From Bacteroidales bacterium (GTDB taxonomy: Bacteria > Bacteroidota > Bacteroidia > Bacteroidales > JAOZVK01), in contig JAOZVK010000081.1 of NCBI GenBank assembly GCA_029938185.1, positions 1 to 14,373 on the forward strand: 14,373 bases of DNA, in the 5' to 3' direction. The notes under the pieces are model-generated. The model saw nothing but the letters and a program-made list of their open reading frames with translations, searched no databases and was not told the origin of the DNA. Position 1 is the first letter of the stretch; every line of letters starts with the position of its first letter. The position numbers and the translations under genes are program-made. This document shows, one piece after another, positions 1-9,500 of this stretch.

Positions 1-1
1 T

Positions 2-52
2 TTTAATTTGCCATTGTTTTTGTTCAATTTGACGCTTTTTGTGAGTTCTGAA
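2..52 (+). repeat. Left arm of 51-bp inverted repeat at the window edges
   Basis: This arm pairs as an inverted copy with the last 51 bases of the window, with one mismatch (a C at about position 35 here against T in the reverse complement of the other arm). It ends exactly where the remnant of a broken PD-(D/E)XK gene begins, as expected if the repeat is the outer end of an insertion sequence that landed in that gene. No transposase is present inside the window, so any such element extends beyond the edge. It could equally be a contig end that stopped inside a multi-copy element. Confidence 0.85.
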
Positions 53-423
53 ACTCACTCTTGGCTTTCCAAACAAAGAAGTTGAAGATTCTTTTTCGCT
101 TCATATGTTTTCAAAAACTCACTATTGACCAAACTTTTAAAACTTCTACTATTTTGGTTGATATTGAGGTAGAAATAGAAACTATTATTGGCAGAATTGA
201 TGCAGTTGTAAAAACCGAAACACATATTTATATTATAGAATTTAAAATAAACCAAACAGCCGAAAAAGCCATACAACAAATAAAAAACAAAAATTATGCT
301 CTGAAATATACAAATGATAAACGTCAGGTTAATTTGATTGGTATTAATTTCAATACTGATAAAAAACTTATTGAGGATTATAAGGTCTTCGACCTACATT
401 TAATATTGCTAATGCGTGTATAG
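53..423 (+). pseudogene. Decayed 3' remnant of an AAA-ATPase-like / PD-(D/E)XK nuclease-domain gene
   Basis: Two reading frames each give a recognisable piece of the ATPase-like family that carries a C-terminal PD-(D/E)XK nuclease domain (PF09820/PF08011 type), a large paralogous family in Bacteroidota. About 64-122 reads GFPNKEVEDSF..., the conserved block preceding the nuclease domain. From about 150 the other frame reads IEVEIETIIGRIDAVV and then YIIEFKI, which hold the D and ExK of the nuclease core, followed by the family-typical LIGINF strand near the C-terminus. The ~400-residue N-terminal ATPase part is missing at the repeat junction. The frame change, and a spacing between the two blocks much shorter than usual in the family, imply a frameshift plus an internal deletion. 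The last ~14 codons run into an interspersed repeat, so the native C-terminus is also altered. Not expected to be functional. Confidence 0.8.
382..419 (+). repeat. Interspersed repeat copy R1 (plus orientation)
   Basis: First of five copies in this window of a ~38-bp repeat that begins AAGGTCTTCGACCT and continues with a TTTAAT-TTGCT-A-GC core. The head can fold as a 5-bp stem (AGGTC/GACCT) with a TTC loop. This copy begins inside the last codons of the PD-(D/E)XK remnant and forms an inverted pair with copy R2, together spanning about 188 bp. Confidence 0.75.
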
Positions 424-531
424 TTTATTGTAATCCAATAAATAATATTTATAAAAATAGATATTAAGTAGTCTTACAAAAGTCTTTTGGTATTTTTTTC
501 GTGTAATCAACTGTATGGTAGCGATTTGTAA

Positions 532-569
532 AAACACGTAAGCCACTTTAAATAGGTAGAAGACCTTAA
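532..569 (-). repeat. Interspersed repeat copy R2 (minus orientation)
   Basis: The reverse complement begins AAGGTCTTCTACCT and continues TTTAAAGTGGCTTACG, matching the other copies with a few substitutions. It lies just beyond the stop codon of the sensor-phosphatase gene and faces R1. The ~110 bp between the two arms has no recognisable coding content. The small head hairpin (GGT/ACC) might help terminate minus-strand transcription, but no T-run follows. Confidence 0.65.
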
Positions 570-587
570 TTATATTTTAGCAAAAAA

Positions 588-3500
588 CTATATTCTCATT
601 CCTATAACGATAATATCATCAACTTGTTCAAGATCACCTTGCCAACTTCCAATTCTATCAACAAGTATTTCTTTTTGCTCTTCCATTGTATTATTATTTA
701 TATCTACAAGTAATTTTTTATAATTTTTGGTCATAAATTTTTTACCTCTTGGTCCACCAAACTGGTCAGCATAACCATCAGACGAAATATAAAAAGTATC
801 ACCCTCTTTTAATTCAATTCGATTAGTTGAGAATTTCTCATTCATTCTATCCGAAATACCAATCGGCATTCTATCTCCTTTATATACTGTTAATTCTCCC
901 TCTCTAATAAAATACAATGGGTTGAGTGCACCCGAAAATTCCAATATTTTAGCTTCGAAATCAATCATACAAAAAGCTACATCCATACCATCTTTTGTTT
1001 CATTTTCTCCACCAGTCTGGTGTAAAGCTGTTATCACATGTTGTCTCAGTTCATCAAGAATGCCTCCAGTAGTAATTTCTTCTTCTTCAACTTTTGAAAT
1101 AATATCGCTCAAAAAAGCCGAACCTAACATACTCATAAATGCTCCTGGAACACCATGTCCAGTACAATCGGCAGCAATGATATATACCTTATTATCAATT
1201 TGTTTCATCCAATAATAATCACCACTGACAATATCTCTTGGTTTGTATAATATAAAATGATTCGGAATAACACTTTCGATATACTCACTAGGTGGCAATA
1301 TTGCTGTTTGTATTCTACTTGCATATGTTATACTGTCTGTAATATCTTTTTTCTGATTACTTATTTCATCTCTTTGTTCCTGAGCTAAATCTCTTTGTTT
1401 TTCAATTTCATCTCTTTGTGTTGTTATTTCTTCTTTTTGTTGATTTAGTTCTTCATTTTTTTCAAGTATTTCACTATTTTGTTTTACAACTTCATATGTT
1501 CTCTGTTTGACAATCTCTTCAAGTTGCTCGTTCTTTTTGCGTAAAGCTTTGCTTCTCCATTTCATTATTAGCCATATTACAAATATTAATAACAAAATAA
1601 CAGTTGCAATAAACCATACCTCTCGCCAAAAAGGTTTAAGAATTTCAAACTCAATATGATTATAATAACTCCAAATTCCGTCTTTTCCTTTTGTTCTGAA
1701 AACAAATTGGTATTTACCGGGAGGTAAATTTGTATAATTAGCTTTATGCTCTTTGCCTTTTGATGCTGCAAAATCATTTTCGAGTCCTTTCATATAAAAT
1801 TCATATTCTACAGATTTTTCATCAGTAAACGATAATGCTGTAAGTTCAAATAGTAGATTATTTTCATAATGTTTTAAGACACTATTAAGCTTCGGAATTT
1901 CTTGACCATTTAATATAATTTTTTCAATTTTACATTCAGGAGTAAATTTTTCACTAATAATTTTTTTAATATCAAATGTAGCAACACCATGGAATGTACC
2001 TATCCATAATAATCCTTTAGAATCGACTTTTAGTCCATTAATAGATATTTCATTACCTAATAATCCATCACGTGCATCAATAGAAAATTCTACTTTTTTT
2101 GTTTTTTTATTAAAGTATGAAAAACCTTGATTTGTACCAATCCATAAATAATTTGCATCAGTTGATTTTTGTATTGCATTAATAATATTATTAGGAAGAC
2201 CTGTTTTGATATATTCTATATAGTCCTTATAAATAGCTATACCATTTTCTGTTCCAACCCACAATGTATCTTTATCGGAATATAATGACCATATTATATT
2301 TTCAATATCTTCTAGTCTATCAAAATCATTTCCATCAAAAAAAACTAAGCCAGTGCTATTTGCTCCAACAATCATATCTTCATATTCAACAAGTTGTGAA
2401 ATCATTGTTGTAGATAAATTAGAAAGTTCGCTTACTTGTTTATCAAAATTTTTGAAATAATAAACAATACCATTACCTCCTGTTAATAAGAATATTTCAT
2501 CTTTAGATGATATAAAAATACTTTTTATATAATCCAATGGACGTTTGAAAGTTATAGTTTTAACTATTCCTAAACTATTTTTATCAATTTCATACAAATT
2601 ATTGGTACTTGCAATAATAATATTACCATTCGACTTTAATCCAACAACATATGATTCATCTGATTTTGAAAACAGCTCAGTATAATTTACTAATTTATCT
2701 TTTATATAAAACACATTGTCATTAACACTTATCCACACTCGTTCTTTAGAATCTTCGATAATTGAACTTACATAATTGTTTATAATTGAAGGAAATAAAG
2801 TTCTTAAACTACGGGTTGTAAGTTTTTGTATTCCTCCTGAATAGCCAAACCAATAGTTTTTTTCTTTATCTTCTATAAAAGATAGTATTTTTTGTTTTTG
2901 TAAACCAATTCTACTATCATATATTATTGGTTTTTGAGTTATTGTTAGTATTTTATATATTTTATGGTCGGATAAAAGCCAAACAGAGCCATCAACAGTT
3001 CGAGTAATTTTATTAATTTTAGTATTTACCGAAATATTTAATTGTTTGTTAATTAGATTTCCAAGATTATCTTTTTTGTATTTTGCTAAATCAACAATAT
3101 GTATTCCTTTTTTTGAAGATATCCATAATTGATTTTCTTCATCAATAAAAACAGCATAACATGGAATATCTGAAATTTTAAAAATCTCATCATGTCTATT
3201 AAGGTAATAGAAACCATAATCGGAGGCTACGTATGTAATTTTTTTAGAATAATCTTGATGTATTGAATTAATATACTGTGGAATATTAAGGTTTTCGTTG
3301 TTCAAAAATTTTTGATTATCATTTCTATCTAAAGTAACAATACCATAATCACCATAAAACCATTTGGTATTATTTTTATCAATAAAGATTTTTTCAAATG
3401 ACATATTAGAAAACATTGTTGTCATTTTTCCATTTTTCAGAATAGAAATCCCTTTAAAAGTAGCAAAATACATGTTGCCTTTTTTATCTTGAGCTATGTC

Positions 3501-5324
3501 AAAAACAGAATTATTACTCATTCCTGCACCAGTATTAAATGTTTTCATTTGACGACCATTATATTTTGTAACTCCTGAATGAGTGCCAAACCACATATAA
3601 TTTTCATGGTCTTGGTAAATTGCTAAAACATCTTCCTGAGGCAATCCTTCGTTTGTTCCATAAAAAACAAAAGGGAATATTCCACTTTGATATGTTTCGT
3701 GCAGTGCAGTCAAATAGTTTATTGCTGCATTTAATGTCATTCCTGTTTGAATTTTAAAATACTTGTCCAAAATTGATTTTTTTCGTGCATACTCAAGAAA
3801 CTCAAGTATTTTCTGTCTCAATTTTGGTTGATTTTTCTTTATAGCCCATCCATCTAAACCAATATCTCCAATAACAAATTTTGCCTCAAGCAAAGGATAC
3901 TTTGATAGTTCAAATACAAAGCTGCTACCAATTATATAGTCTACCTTTCCGCTTAAAATAGCTTCAATATGCTTTGAATTTGGTTCGATAATATAATTAT
4001 CAAAATGATTTTTTATTAGTATATCTTCCTGCATCGAACCTTTTTCAACTACACCTTTGTATTTTTTTAGGTCATTAATAGAATTAATTTTAGTATTTTT
4101 TCTTCCAATAATAACTTGTGCATATGGCATAAATGAAATTATATCCAACTTGTTTTTTCTCCATTTTGTTGGAACCATATTTTCGCATATAACATCAATG
4201 TTTTTAAAAATTTCGGGGGTATATGCACTATCTTTAATTATTTCGCCATGTGGATTTTCAAAATACCTTGAAAAATCATCTACAATAACCGTTTTGAGTT
4301 TTACACCTATATATTTTGCAAACTCTTCGGCTATGTGTTGATTAAATTGCTTGTTTACAGAATCATAAACCATTGTTTTATGTTGAAAAGCGACAATTAT
4401 TTCACCAGATTCAAGTATTTCATCTAAATCTTTTGTGTATCCATTAGATTTTTGCACACTTGAGTATGCACTAATTATTTCAAGATATTTTGAATAGCTC
4501 ATTCCAAAATGTTCAATAAATATCCTATCTAATTTACCACTTCCTTTTAATGTAGCATAAAAATTTTCTATTTCTTCGCGAAGTCCTTCATTATCATTCT
4601 CAACTGCCCAACCAATTTTTTTAACAGGACTAACAGGGAATGCTATTTTATAATCAGGATTATGTTTTACAAATTCTAAGGCTAAATAAGAAACAGTAAT
4701 AAAACCATCAATCCTACCTTGTTTTAAAAGTTTTTGCGATTGTTCTTCCGAACTAGTAGTTTTAAACTTTATTTTTCCATCTACCAAATTATTAATAGAT
4801 TTGATATGAGTTTCGTAACTTGAATTGCTTAGAAAACCAATTGTTAATCCTTTTAACTCTTCATATGATTTTAGACTTTTGTTTGATTTTGGAACAATAA
4901 GTAAGTCGCTCAAATCAAGAATACCTGCATAATCAAAAAACTTTTTTCGCCATTCTAAAACATATATAGTTCCGCAAATAAAATCAGCCCTTCTTAGCGC
5001 ATCTGGTGTGTATGATACATTAGGATTTGTTTGATAATTATCAGGTATTTTTCCTTTTCTCGAAAAATTATCATTCCATGTAGTATTTACTACTTCAAGT
5101 TTAACATTTAAAAACTTAGCAAATTCAAGTGCTAATTTGTAATTTAAACTCTTTCTAGCACTTTCAGTAAATGCAGCATATATTTTCCCACTTTTTTTAA
5201 TTGTTTTAATATCTCTTCCAAAAAATAAGCTTGGTACAAGTAAAATTAAAAACATTAAAAACAGTTTTTTTGTTTTTATGTGTTCGTTAACTTTGTATTT
5301 ATATAATTTTATTTTTTTTACCAT
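588..5324 (-). CDS. Membrane sensor with two SBP_bac_3 domains, Reg_prop propeller, Y_Y_Y and SpoIIE/PP2C phosphatase
   Basis: Large one-component signalling protein (1578 aa) that probably senses a small molecule outside the inner membrane and controls a cytoplasmic Ser/Thr phosphatase. Order of parts: signal peptide or N-terminal anchor with hydrophobic core at ~21-35; two extracellular-solute-binding family 3 domains (~37-275 and ~299-530); a Reg_prop beta-propeller (~552-1125) with repeated WFGT/WIGT-G blocks; a Y_Y_Y domain (~1155-1228, with YTNLPPGKY and the preceding FTDEKSVEYEF); one transmembrane helix (~1237-1254); a heptad-rich coiled coil (~1258-1335); and a SpoIIE-type PP2C domain (~1350-1578). 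The metal-binding acidic residues are all visible: SGDYYW (1367-1372), D1386 with GHG, DGMD (1445-1448), SSDG (D1516) and the C-terminal DD (1569-1570), so the phosphatase should be active. Likely targets are anti-sigma-factor-antagonist-type proteins, but none is encoded nearby. The ATG at 5324 is preferred over an in-frame TTG one codon upstream. No Shine-Dalgarno sequence is seen, as is usual in Bacteroidota. Confidence 0.93.
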   Translation of the reverse strand: MVKKIKLYKYKVNEHIKTKKLFLMFLILLVPSLFFGRDIKTIKKSGKIYAAFTESARKSLNYKLALEFAKFLNVKLEVVNTTWNDNFSRKGKIPDNYQTNPNVSYTPDALRRADFICGTIYVLEWRKKFFDYAGILDLSDLLIVPKSNKSLKSYEELKGLTIGFLSNSSYETHIKSINNLVDGKIKFKTTSSEEQSQKLLKQGRIDGFITVSYLALEFVKHNPDYKIAFPVSPVKKIGWAVENDNEGLREEIENFYATLKGSGKLDRIFIEHFGMSYSKYLEIISAYSSVQKSNGYTKDLDEILESGEIIVAFQHKTMVYDSVNKQFNQHIAEEFAKYIGVKLKTVIVDDFSRYFENPHGEIIKDSAYTPEIFKNIDVICENMVPTKWRKNKLDIISFMPYAQVIIGRKNTKINSINDLKKYKGVVEKGSMQEDILIKNHFDNYIIEPNSKHIEAILSGKVDYIIGSSFVFELSKYPLLEAKFVIGDIGLDGWAIKKNQPKLRQKILEFLEYARKKSILDKYFKIQTGMTLNAAINYLTALHETYQSGIFPFVFYGTNEGLPQEDVLAIYQDHENYMWFGTHSGVTKYNGRQMKTFNTGAGMSNNSVFDIAQDKKGNMYFATFKGISILKNGKMTTMFSNMSFEKIFIDKNNTKWFYGDYGIVTLDRNDNQKFLNNENLNIPQYINSIHQDYSKKITYVASDYGFYYLNRHDEIFKISDIPCYAVFIDEENQLWISSKKGIHIVDLAKYKKDNLGNLINKQLNISVNTKINKITRTVDGSVWLLSDHKIYKILTITQKPIIYDSRIGLQKQKILSFIEDKEKNYWFGYSGGIQKLTTRSLRTLFPSIINNYVSSIIEDSKERVWISVNDNVFYIKDKLVNYTELFSKSDESYVVGLKSNGNIIIASTNNLYEIDKNSLGIVKTITFKRPLDYIKSIFISSKDEIFLLTGGNGIVYYFKNFDKQVSELSNLSTTMISQLVEYEDMIVGANSTGLVFFDGNDFDRLEDIENIIWSLYSDKDTLWVGTENGIAIYKDYIEYIKTGLPNNIINAIQKSTDANYLWIGTNQGFSYFNKKTKKVEFSIDARDGLLGNEISINGLKVDSKGLLWIGTFHGVATFDIKKIISEKFTPECKIEKIILNGQEIPKLNSVLKHYENNLLFELTALSFTDEKSVEYEFYMKGLENDFAASKGKEHKANYTNLPPGKYQFVFRTKGKDGIWSYYNHIEFEILKPFWREVWFIATVILLLIFVIWLIMKWRSKALRKKNEQLEEIVKQRTYEVVKQNSEILEKNEELNQQKEEITTQRDEIEKQRDLAQEQRDEISNQKKDITDSITYASRIQTAILPPSEYIESVIPNHFILYKPRDIVSGDYYWMKQIDNKVYIIAADCTGHGVPGAFMSMLGSAFLSDIISKVEEEEITTGGILDELRQHVITALHQTGGENETKDGMDVAFCMIDFEAKILEFSGALNPLYFIREGELTVYKGDRMPIGISDRMNEKFSTNRIELKEGDTFYISSDGYADQFGGPRGKKFMTKNYKKLLVDINNNTMEEQKEILVDRIGSWQGDLEQVDDIIVIGMRI

Positions 5325-5366
5325 CAAATTAATATTATCAAATCAGTAATATTTAATAAATGTACT

Positions 5367-5404
5367 AAAGTCCTCAATCTATTTTAATATTGCCAATGTA
5401 AGTG
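5367..5404 (+). repeat. Interspersed repeat copy R3 (plus orientation, degenerate)
   Basis: Reads AAAGTCCTCAATCT and then TTTTAATATTGCCAATG, alignable with R1 along its length but with the head hairpin lost (AAGTC against ATCT). It lies ~45 bp upstream of the sensor-phosphatase start and faces R4, making a second inverted pair of about 130 bp. Confidence 0.55.
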
Positions 5405-5457
5405 GTTTTTCTACATCTGTATTTTGTTGATTTTCATATTGTTACAATATAAATAGA

Positions 5458-5495
5458 ATGAGTTAGCAACATTTAATTGGTCAAAGACCCTAAAT
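5458..5495 (-). repeat. Interspersed repeat copy R4 (minus orientation)
   Basis: The reverse complement begins AGGGTCTTTGACCAA and continues TTAAATGTTGCTAACTCATT, close to R5. The head keeps a GGTC/GACC stem with a TTT loop. Similarity to R5 continues past the core (CATTCT, then a short A/T-rich block ending ACAATA), so the repeat unit may be ~60 bp. Confidence 0.65.
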
Positions 5496-5859
5496 TATGA
5501 AAATTAATGTTACAATATTTATACCATATTAAGTTTATTTATAATTCAATTATTAACAGGGCAGAAAACAGCATTGTTTAATTATATAATTTAGTAAAAT
5601 TCAGCTCTTAACATTTATATGTCTATAAATAAAGTTTTATTATTTTTTCTAACTGAAAATATAAAATAGTAAAATAACTTTGATATAAGCAACATATAAA
5701 GAGTAGAAATATTTACAATTTCATATTTTCTAATTGCACAGGTCGATTTTTCTGCAATTAAATAATGAATATCGAAATATTAAAAAACGAAAAAAATAAT
5801 TAACTAATTAAATTTAAAGGTGTAACCAAATTTGTAATTAGTAATCTGTAATTGCTGTT

Positions 5860-5909
5860 TACGGCATAATGATAAAGTTTTCTTGTCAAAACAAGTAAAC
5901 TATACCGTA
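5860..5909. repeat. Imperfect long hairpin
   Basis: Inner arms AGTTT-t-CTTGT and ACAAG-t-AAACT surround a CAAA loop. Outside them TACGG pairs with CCGTA, with a bulge of about 7 bases on the left side. No T-run follows on either strand and no gene ends nearby, so it is not an obvious terminator. It could be a decayed small repeat or part of an untranslated RNA; nothing in the sequence decides this. Confidence 0.4.
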
Positions 5910-5972
5910 CAAAATTAATATAAAAACAATGATACTACTAATAATTGGACATATTTCATATAAACTTTATAG

Positions 5973-6012
5973 TTCTTCTCTATGAAATTACTAAGTGTGA
6001 CTCTGTGGTTGT
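5973..6012 (+). repeat. Degenerate CTCTGTGG-type intergenic repeat
   Basis: Contains TTCTCTATGAAATTAC followed by GTGTGACTCTGTGGTTG, which resembles the non-coding TTCTCTGTGAAA...CTCTGTGGTT strings scattered between genes in many bacteria. Recognition is from general pattern memory and the function of such strings is unknown. The copy is decayed. Confidence 0.35.
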
Positions 6013-6182
6013 ATAAAGTATATTGTTGAAAATTTAATAGTTACACGGGGAGATTAATCAATTTCAAAAGTGCATTTTATATGTAAAACATACTTTACAC
6101 GATAAAAATATTATTGCTTTAATTATAATCAAAGTATGCAAAACTAAATACGCAATAGATGCAAAACATGCTCAATATTTAG

Positions 6183-6227
6183 AACCTTTGCGTATTTTGT
6201 GCTATATCTTGTGACCTTAGCGTGAAG
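6183..6227 (+). repeat. Degenerate CTTTGCG / CTTAGCGTG-type intergenic repeat
   Basis: Contains CCTTTGCGTATTTTGTGC and then GACCTTAGCGTGAAG, similar to the CCTTTGCG...CTTAGCGTG strings that recur in intergenic DNA of Bacteroidota and other AT-rich genomes. It is locally richer in G and C than the surrounding spacer. Function unknown. Confidence 0.35.
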
Positions 6228-6373
6228 TAGAGTAACTTTAACATAATTTCATGCAAAATATTTCAAACCACAACAATAAAATTAAAAATGTCCTTTATTA
6301 AGTGAAAATTTCAACTACAAATAAGGCGAACTATTGATTTTGTAAATATTAAATTTACATTATATTTTTATAA

Positions 6374-6411
6374 AAGGTCTTCGACCTAATTTAATGTTGC
6401 TTACGCATTCT
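6374..6411 (+). repeat. Interspersed repeat copy R5 (plus orientation)
   Basis: Reads AAGGTCTTCGACCTAA and then TTTAATGTTGCTTACGCATT, the copy nearest to the inferred consensus. The head hairpin AGGTC-TTC-GACCT is intact and identical to that of R1. Unlike R1/R2 and R3/R4 it has no close inverted partner. It lies about 125 bp upstream of the helicase-ATPase start. Confidence 0.7.
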
Positions 6412-6461
6412 TTTAATACTCTTACAATACGCAATTTAACAAAAAATAAATGTTGAAAAAC

Positions 6462-6498
6462 TTTTGTTAGACTACTAAATATTTTTTTATTACTTTTG
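6462..6498 (+). promoter_or_regulatory. Candidate Bacteroidota-type promoter for the helicase-ATPase / HNH operon
   Basis: TACTTTTG at 6491-6498 matches the Bacteroidota -7 consensus TANNTTTG exactly. A TTTTG at 6462-6466 could serve as the -33 element, although the 24-base gap is slightly longer than usual. Transcription would begin near 6505, giving a leader of about 30 nt before the ATG at 6537. Assignment rests on motif match and position only. Confidence 0.45.
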
Positions 6499-6536
6499 TT
6501 GAAATTTAAAATTATCATTTTTAATAATAAAAAACC

Positions 6537-9500
6537 ATGGCATTTATATATCAAACAGAAAATTATAGTGAAATTGTTCAAAAAGATATTGAAGGTTTAA
6601 AAAAGTGGAAAAAACTTGAAGACAAAAAGAATATTGCAACTTATCATCCCTTTTACATATTTACAAATAAATATGAAAACTATAAATTAATTTTTGAAAA
6701 ATCTGATATTATTGATAATACACATATTTACATTTTACGAGAGCATTTTTATTTCGGGAAAAAATGGGATAGAATAAAAAAAGAACTTAAAAATAATATT
6801 TATAAAGAAACAATAAAAGAACAAAAAGAAAAAGCAAAAAGTGAATTTCTAATAAAAGAAGAGAGATTAAAAATAAAACCTCCATTTCCTAGTTCATTAT
6901 CATGGTATAATGATTTAATTAGTGAATATAATTTTAATGTCTATGAAACAGAAACATGGAAAAAAGCTTATGATGAGATAAGTGGACAAGAAATAGATAT
7001 TTATAGAATTATAAAAAGAGTTTTAAAAAAAGAGATAACAATACATCCTGTTGACGAAGTAAAAAAATTATTTACTGCTGCACTTGGTGATTTATATATA
7101 ATTTTAAAAAAAAGAGAGAGTAATATAATTGTCCTTATAACAGCAGGATATACAAATAACAAGAATGATAAAGAAAAAAAAATAGAGTTATCAAAAAATA
7201 TTGATGCAAAAATAACAACAAAAGCCTATTCTATTTCTACTCCTGCAAATGAAAAAGATATAACAGAAGGATTTAATTTTTGGAATAAAAATATACAAAA
7301 AACAAGTAAAACATCTAATCTTGCCTTGCATGAAGAACAAATTATTTTTTTAAAAGAAAAATATAATCCTCCTGTTTTCATTAATGGACAAGCAGGAAGT
7401 GGTAAATCTACAATGTTATATTATTTAACTGCTGATTTAATAATTAATAGATGGGATAAAAAACAACAAGAAAATAAAATATTGTTTCTTACCGAAAATC
7501 AAGGTTTGTTAGCTGAATCTAAAAAACAAATAAAATTACTTTTAGAAAACAACCCAAATTTAGCTTTTTTATCTAAAAATGAAATTCAAGATAATGAACC
7601 AGAGTATTTTTCTTTTCAAAATTTAATTCATAGTAAACTTATAGATGCTGACACTCGTAAAGATTTTAAAATTAATAAATTTATTAATTTTAACAAATTT
7701 AAAAATTTTTATACCAAAGGAAAATTACCATTAATGAAACAATATTCAGCAGAAATAGTGTGGTATATAATAACAACATTTATTGAAGGATATTATGTAG
7801 ATAAAAATATGACACCTGAATTATTTCAAAATTTACCAAAAAAAGAAAATCAAAATTCAAAAATAGAACTGTCTGATTTTAAAAATATATATTCTATTTG
7901 GCAAAAATTTTATTTAAAACTTAAAAAAGATGAAAAATACTGGGATAGAATAGGTCTCGTAAAAAAAATACTTAAAGAACAAGAAGAATTTGAAATATTA
8001 TATACTTTTATTTTTTGCGATGAAGTTCAGGATTTTTCAAGAGTTGAAATTCAATTATTAGTAAAACTCTCTGAATTTTTAAAATACGATTTATCTAATG
8101 TAAAAGAAATACCAGTTGTTTTTGCTGGTGACCCATTTCAAACAGTTAATCCTACTGGTTTTAGTTTAAATAGGTTTAAAAATTTATTAAACAATGAATT
8201 AATAGCAAAATTAAAATTACCTAAAAGAGAAATAGCATATCCATTACAATTTAATTATCGTTCTTCTGGCGAAATAGTAAATATTGCAAATATTATTCAA
8301 TTTTATAGGCACAAATTTCTTTTAGCAGATATTGATACAGCTCAAAAACCAATTCAATCATTTAATAAAGAAAATCTTCCTTTATTATTCTCTACAAATA
8401 AAAAACCAGTAGAATTTGAAGAAAGGTTAGATGCTAATGTTGTTTTTATTGTTCCTGATTATTTAAAATCAAATGAAAATAATGCTTTTAAAACCAAAAA
8501 TAATATTGATAATTTAGACGAAGAAAAAAATAATTGGTTTGCAGAACATAATAATATTAATAACTTAAACATAAAAACAACTGTAAATGTAAAAGGTGCA
8601 GAATATGAAACTATTGTGGTTTATAAATTTGGCGAATATTTTATTCAAAACTTCGAGAACAAATTAAAAGATATTAAAGAATCAACAAATGATTTTAAAC
8701 TATCTTTTTTCTTTAACAAACTATATGTTGCTATTACACGTGCAACAAAAAAAATAATAATTTTAGATACCAACGAAGGAATTAAATATTTTTGGGATTT
8801 TTTTAAAAATGACAATTTTATTGATACTATAAGTAATAGTAATTGGTTTGACAAAATTGAAAACAAAAAATATGATATAGAAAATATTGCAAAAATAGGT
8901 AATATTAAAGAATTGCCTAAATCCAACATAGAAGATGCCTTGAATATAGCAAAAGAGGATATGGAAACAGGCATATTACAGCAAGATCCCGATAAATTAA
9001 GATTTGCAGTAAAAGCATATACATATCATGGCAAAAATAACTACGCAACAAAATGTAAAGCCCTTGTTTTTAAAATTGAACGTGATTTTGAAAAAGCTGG
9101 AGAAGAATTTAATAAAATAGATGCAACAAAAGACGCTTTAGAATGCTTTTTTATTGCCGGTAGTTGGAGTAAAATTTTATCTATTAATAATAATAAAAAT
9201 AACTATTTTTATTATTTTTCAAATTTAATGCAAAATAATATTTTTGAAATATCTTTAATTACTGAAATAAAAAGTAGTTTTAAAAAATACATAAATGAAA
9301 TAAATTGGGAAAACATTTTTTATGAAAAAATAATAAATGTTTTGACAAAAAATATTGATATTTACACGGATAGCAAATGCAAAGAAATAGCAACTGAGTT
9401 ATGCGAATTAAACAATAAAATATTTGATGAAATAATAGCAGAGTATTTTTATAAAATAAAAAATTATAAAAATGCAGTTGAGTATTGGCGTAAATACTAT

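Larger units (their letters stand above)
5325..6536. other. Gene-free, AT-rich intergenic region between divergently transcribed genes
   Basis: About 1.2 kb without a convincing coding sequence on either strand. It contains three copies of the interspersed repeat (R3, R4, R5), a possible very degenerate extra copy around 5682-5708, an imperfect hairpin at 5860-5909, two stretches resembling the CTCTGTGG / CTTTGCG-type intergenic repeats of AT-rich bacteria, and a candidate promoter for the helicase-ATPase gene at the right end. The upstream signals of both flanking genes must lie here, since the genes point away from each other. Confidence 0.7.

Noticed and set aside
922..1215. Plus-strand reading frame inside the phosphatase gene
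   Set aside because: Antisense shadow of the conserved PP2C coding region; no recognisable protein features.
588..5324. Hybrid two-component histidine kinase
   Set aside because: The propeller and Y_Y_Y parts suggest it, but there is no HisKA, HATPase or receiver domain; the output domain has the PP2C/SpoIIE acidic motifs.
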